DNA of 52,657 bases from contig JAJYLL010000021.1 in assembly GCA_021787735.1 (NCBI GenBank), positions 1 through 52,657 of the forward strand, read 5' to 3'. Shown here piece by piece: positions 51,701 through 52,657 of the stretch (position 1 is its first letter; each line of letters starts with the position of its first letter). The notes under the pieces are model-generated. The model searched no databases and was not told where the DNA came from. It saw nothing but the letters and a program-made list of their open reading frames with translations. This stretch comes from Acidobacteriota bacterium. Its GTDB lineage: Bacteria > Acidobacteriota > Terriglobia > UBA7540. The translations under genes were made by a program, and so were the position numbers.

Positions 51701-52504
51701 GAAGTCGCACAAGCTCGCGCCGAGTCTGACCGCGACCATCACGCCCAGCAATGCCGCGAATCGCTCCAGCAGGAACCCGAGGCGTTGCTGGCTGAACTGG
51801 CCAAAGAAGCCCTGCTCACCGACGAAGCTCTGGAGGCAGCGGAAGAGGAAGTCCGCCAGATCAAGAAGAAGATCGAAAATCTGGGTCCGCTCAACATGAT
51901 GGCGCTTGAGGAATTGAGAGAGGCCGAGGAACGCTACGAGTTTCTGGAAAGCCAACGGCAGGACCTGCTGGCTTCCATTGAAGACACCGCACAGGCCATC
52001 AAGGAAATCGACCGGCTTTCGCGCATGCAGTTTATGGAAGCGTTCAAGGCCATCAACGCCAACTTTGCGGAATCGTTCCGCACGCTGTTTGGCGGCGGCA
52101 TTGGCCAGTTGCGGTTGACCGACGAGGAAGATCCCGACAGCGGGCTCGACATTGTGGTCCAGCCGCCCGGCAAGCGCCTGCAGAACATCCTGCTGCTCTC
52201 CGGCGGCGAAAAGGCTCTGGCCGCGCTGGCCCTGCTGATCGCAATCTTCCATTATACGCCAAGCCCGTTCTGCGTGCTGGACGAAGTGGATGCGCCGCTC
52301 GACGATACCAACGTGGGCCGCTTCACGCGCATGATCGAGAAGATGAGCTCGGCAACACAGTTCATCCTGATCACCCACAACAAGGCCACCATGGAAATCG
52401 CCCGCGCCATCTACGGCGTTACCATGGAAGAACCGGGCGTTTCAAAGCTGATCTCGGTTCAACTGGAAGAATTTGTAGAAGAGCCGGAAGCCGTGCCAGC
52501 TTGA
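48761..52504 (+). CDS. smc: Chromosome segregation protein SMC
   Basis: 1247 residues, full length. Walker A GPNGCGKS (32-39) sits in the N-terminal head. Residues about 100-130 hold an acidic insert (EGPEPVEAGIEAADAGD). Two long coiled coils flank the hinge (about 552-720, HFRPLGVLADFLEVSPGYEE). The C-terminal head has the ABC signature LLSGGEKALAALALL (about 1145) and Walker B CVLDEVDAPLDD. The start is TTG, with GGAGG ten bases upstream. SMC forms with ScpA/ScpB the condensin that compacts and separates chromosomes. It is followed by a terminator. Confidence 0.97.
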   Translation: MLKLKRLDLLGFKSFADRTRLEFQDGTASIVGPNGCGKSNLSDAMNWVLGEQSARLLRGERMTDVIFNGTGTRPPTGMAEVSLTLVDPDYDGSEEIAEGPEPVEAGIEAADAGDSAEGVAAETEHASAVRRAVYKDYLKDGSGQITVTRRLFRSGESEYLINGRACRLRDIQDLFMGTGLGPESYAIIEQGRIGQILSSRPADRRLILEEAAGISKFKARKRAAELKLESSRGNLSRITDILEEVIKQVNSLKRQASKARRYRELQTELTGRQKVTLGSRLSILESQCQVLRIESGMLQHLCAEENRGLELLTNEQRTNTARCEELEGKLISIRETLSQNELERQRLQSRLEQIGQQISALESRSSEAGQESTQIRARIELLEQEAAQRAQEHETLLQEQSAAGQEGAQLQEKQEELGRRIREAERAVEQSRQALMACIGRASNLRNQLVQAEEMSLALDRQEARLNEERSGVEAERHQRAAELETLAQEHERFQTELAHLAESTSQTAAALDESQKAESTERRDLESLRREFSGMQARKQTLEESLARHAYSTDSVRKLLNGEFPSNGHHFRPLGVLADFLEVSPGYEEIVEEFLKPELDCVVVEQHAEARSGIEILKAEGTGRSTFFVTRGDAAGHIGSNGQHQISQEAGVVASLRDMVRLEPRLGLNGDPPLPSLSKAYLVEDTAAAERLALSYPECHFVTRSGEHYHHRLVSGGRGSSAGPLALRRDFRDLERRTAEVELNIQAREARLSALEEQVQTLRENLSKLTTARQESEKNSVVGSERLRQAQQVLARALERLRVFGEESQRLEAERQSLQSKQVAIRAQLEAEEAEKVRLEAEIATNSEQVGVERQAFDQGAQTLAQAQARFSTLQERTRALGAERSRLAAQAREMSDRVEHLARQVSGWEENQQQLAAEAEATRARDAELEATHARLKQGLQGIGEELQTVRTRRDQLRPQVEQARARYEAAREKRSEVEVAQARAESDRDHHAQQCRESLQQEPEALLAELAKEALLTDEALEAAEEEVRQIKKKIENLGPLNMMALEELREAEERYEFLESQRQDLLASIEDTAQAIKEIDRLSRMQFMEAFKAINANFAESFRTLFGGGIGQLRLTDEEDPDSGLDIVVQPPGKRLQNILLLSGGEKALAALALLIAIFHYTPSPFCVLDEVDAPLDDTNVGRFTRMIEKMSSATQFILITHNKATMEIARAIYGVTMEEPGVSKLISVQLEEFVEEPEAVPA

Positions 52505-52540
52505 TGGCCCCCCCCCAAGAAGGTTGTAATGGTAGATTCT

Positions 52541-52570
52541 CTCTTGAATTTCAAGAGTAATTTTTCTTTT
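52541..52570 (+). terminator. Rho-independent terminator after smc
   Basis: CTCTTG-AATTT-CAAGAG (52541-52557) is followed by TAATTTTTCTTTT. It starts 37 nt after the stop codon and fits the canonical stem plus U-tract. Downstream bases to 52657 hold no gene I can support. Confidence 0.7.
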
Positions 52571-52657
52571 GAAGGTGGAGGAAACTTTTCTTTTTAGCAT
52601 CAGGCGGCGGCCTCCATTGTGGAAATCTCTGAGGGCGGGAGTTGAAAGAGTTTCGAC

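Overview
The window looks like a chromosomal contig from a free-living, GC-rich (about 58-60 %) bacterium, most likely an Acidobacteriota (Terriglobia-type) genome or MAG. This placement is inference. It rests on the gene mix: an ECF sigma/anti-sigma pair divergent from a DUF6249-like membrane protein, a DUF6677-like protein, large YfhO and GT39 membrane proteins, DUF4838 and DUF6807 carbohydrate proteins, and a TPR protein with a carboxypeptidase-regulatory-like N-domain. No rRNA or ribosomal protein gene is present to confirm it.

Left edge (1-2.7 kb): the end of an integrated island. It holds the C-terminus of an XRE-type regulator, a 5'-shortened tyrosine integrase pointing at the 3' end of a tRNA-Phe gene (minus strand, CCA encoded), and a nest of IS relics: an IS256-type transposase tail and the first 43 codons of a second transposase, bounded by TGTCCCC/GGGGACA ends. 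2.7-7 kb: a two-gene operon of a small protein and a single-domain ClpB-D2-like AAA+ ATPase, a NapH/CcoG-like iron-sulfur membrane protein behind a strongly structured 5' leader, and an acyltransferase-3 protein.

7-15 kb: sugar metabolism. A secreted DUF4838 protein is split by one in-frame TGA. After it come a TPR protein and a minus-strand group of a DUF6807 (PmoA-like) protein, IolB and an MFS sugar-acid-type transporter, with a decayed Tat-exported isomerase upstream. 15.6-26.7 kb: an exopolysaccharide/cell-envelope block with a Wzz/BY-kinase, a UDP-glucuronate decarboxylase-like epimerase, a GT2-GtrA fusion, two tandem GT39 paralogues and a convergent, overlapping YfhO-like protein.

27-30 kb: an anti-sigma/ECF sigma pair faces a DUF6249-like gene across 150 bp that carry two matched ECF-type promoters; an unrecognised exported protein follows. 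30-39.5 kb: a membrane-anchored sulfatase-superfamily protein without the formylglycine motif, murB, an acyl-CoA ligase, a second MFS transporter, a Tat-exported TIM-barrel glycosidase-like protein with an inserted jelly roll, and three small proteins. 39.9-44.4 kb: the glycine cleavage operon gcvT-gcvH-gcvPA-gcvPB, translationally coupled and lacking lpd. 44.4-48.2 kb: a sulfide-oxidation module (SQR, TusE/DsrC-like, DsrE2-like) behind a good sigma-54 promoter, with its likely PAS-AAA-Fis activator directly upstream. The window closes with a full-length smc and its terminator.
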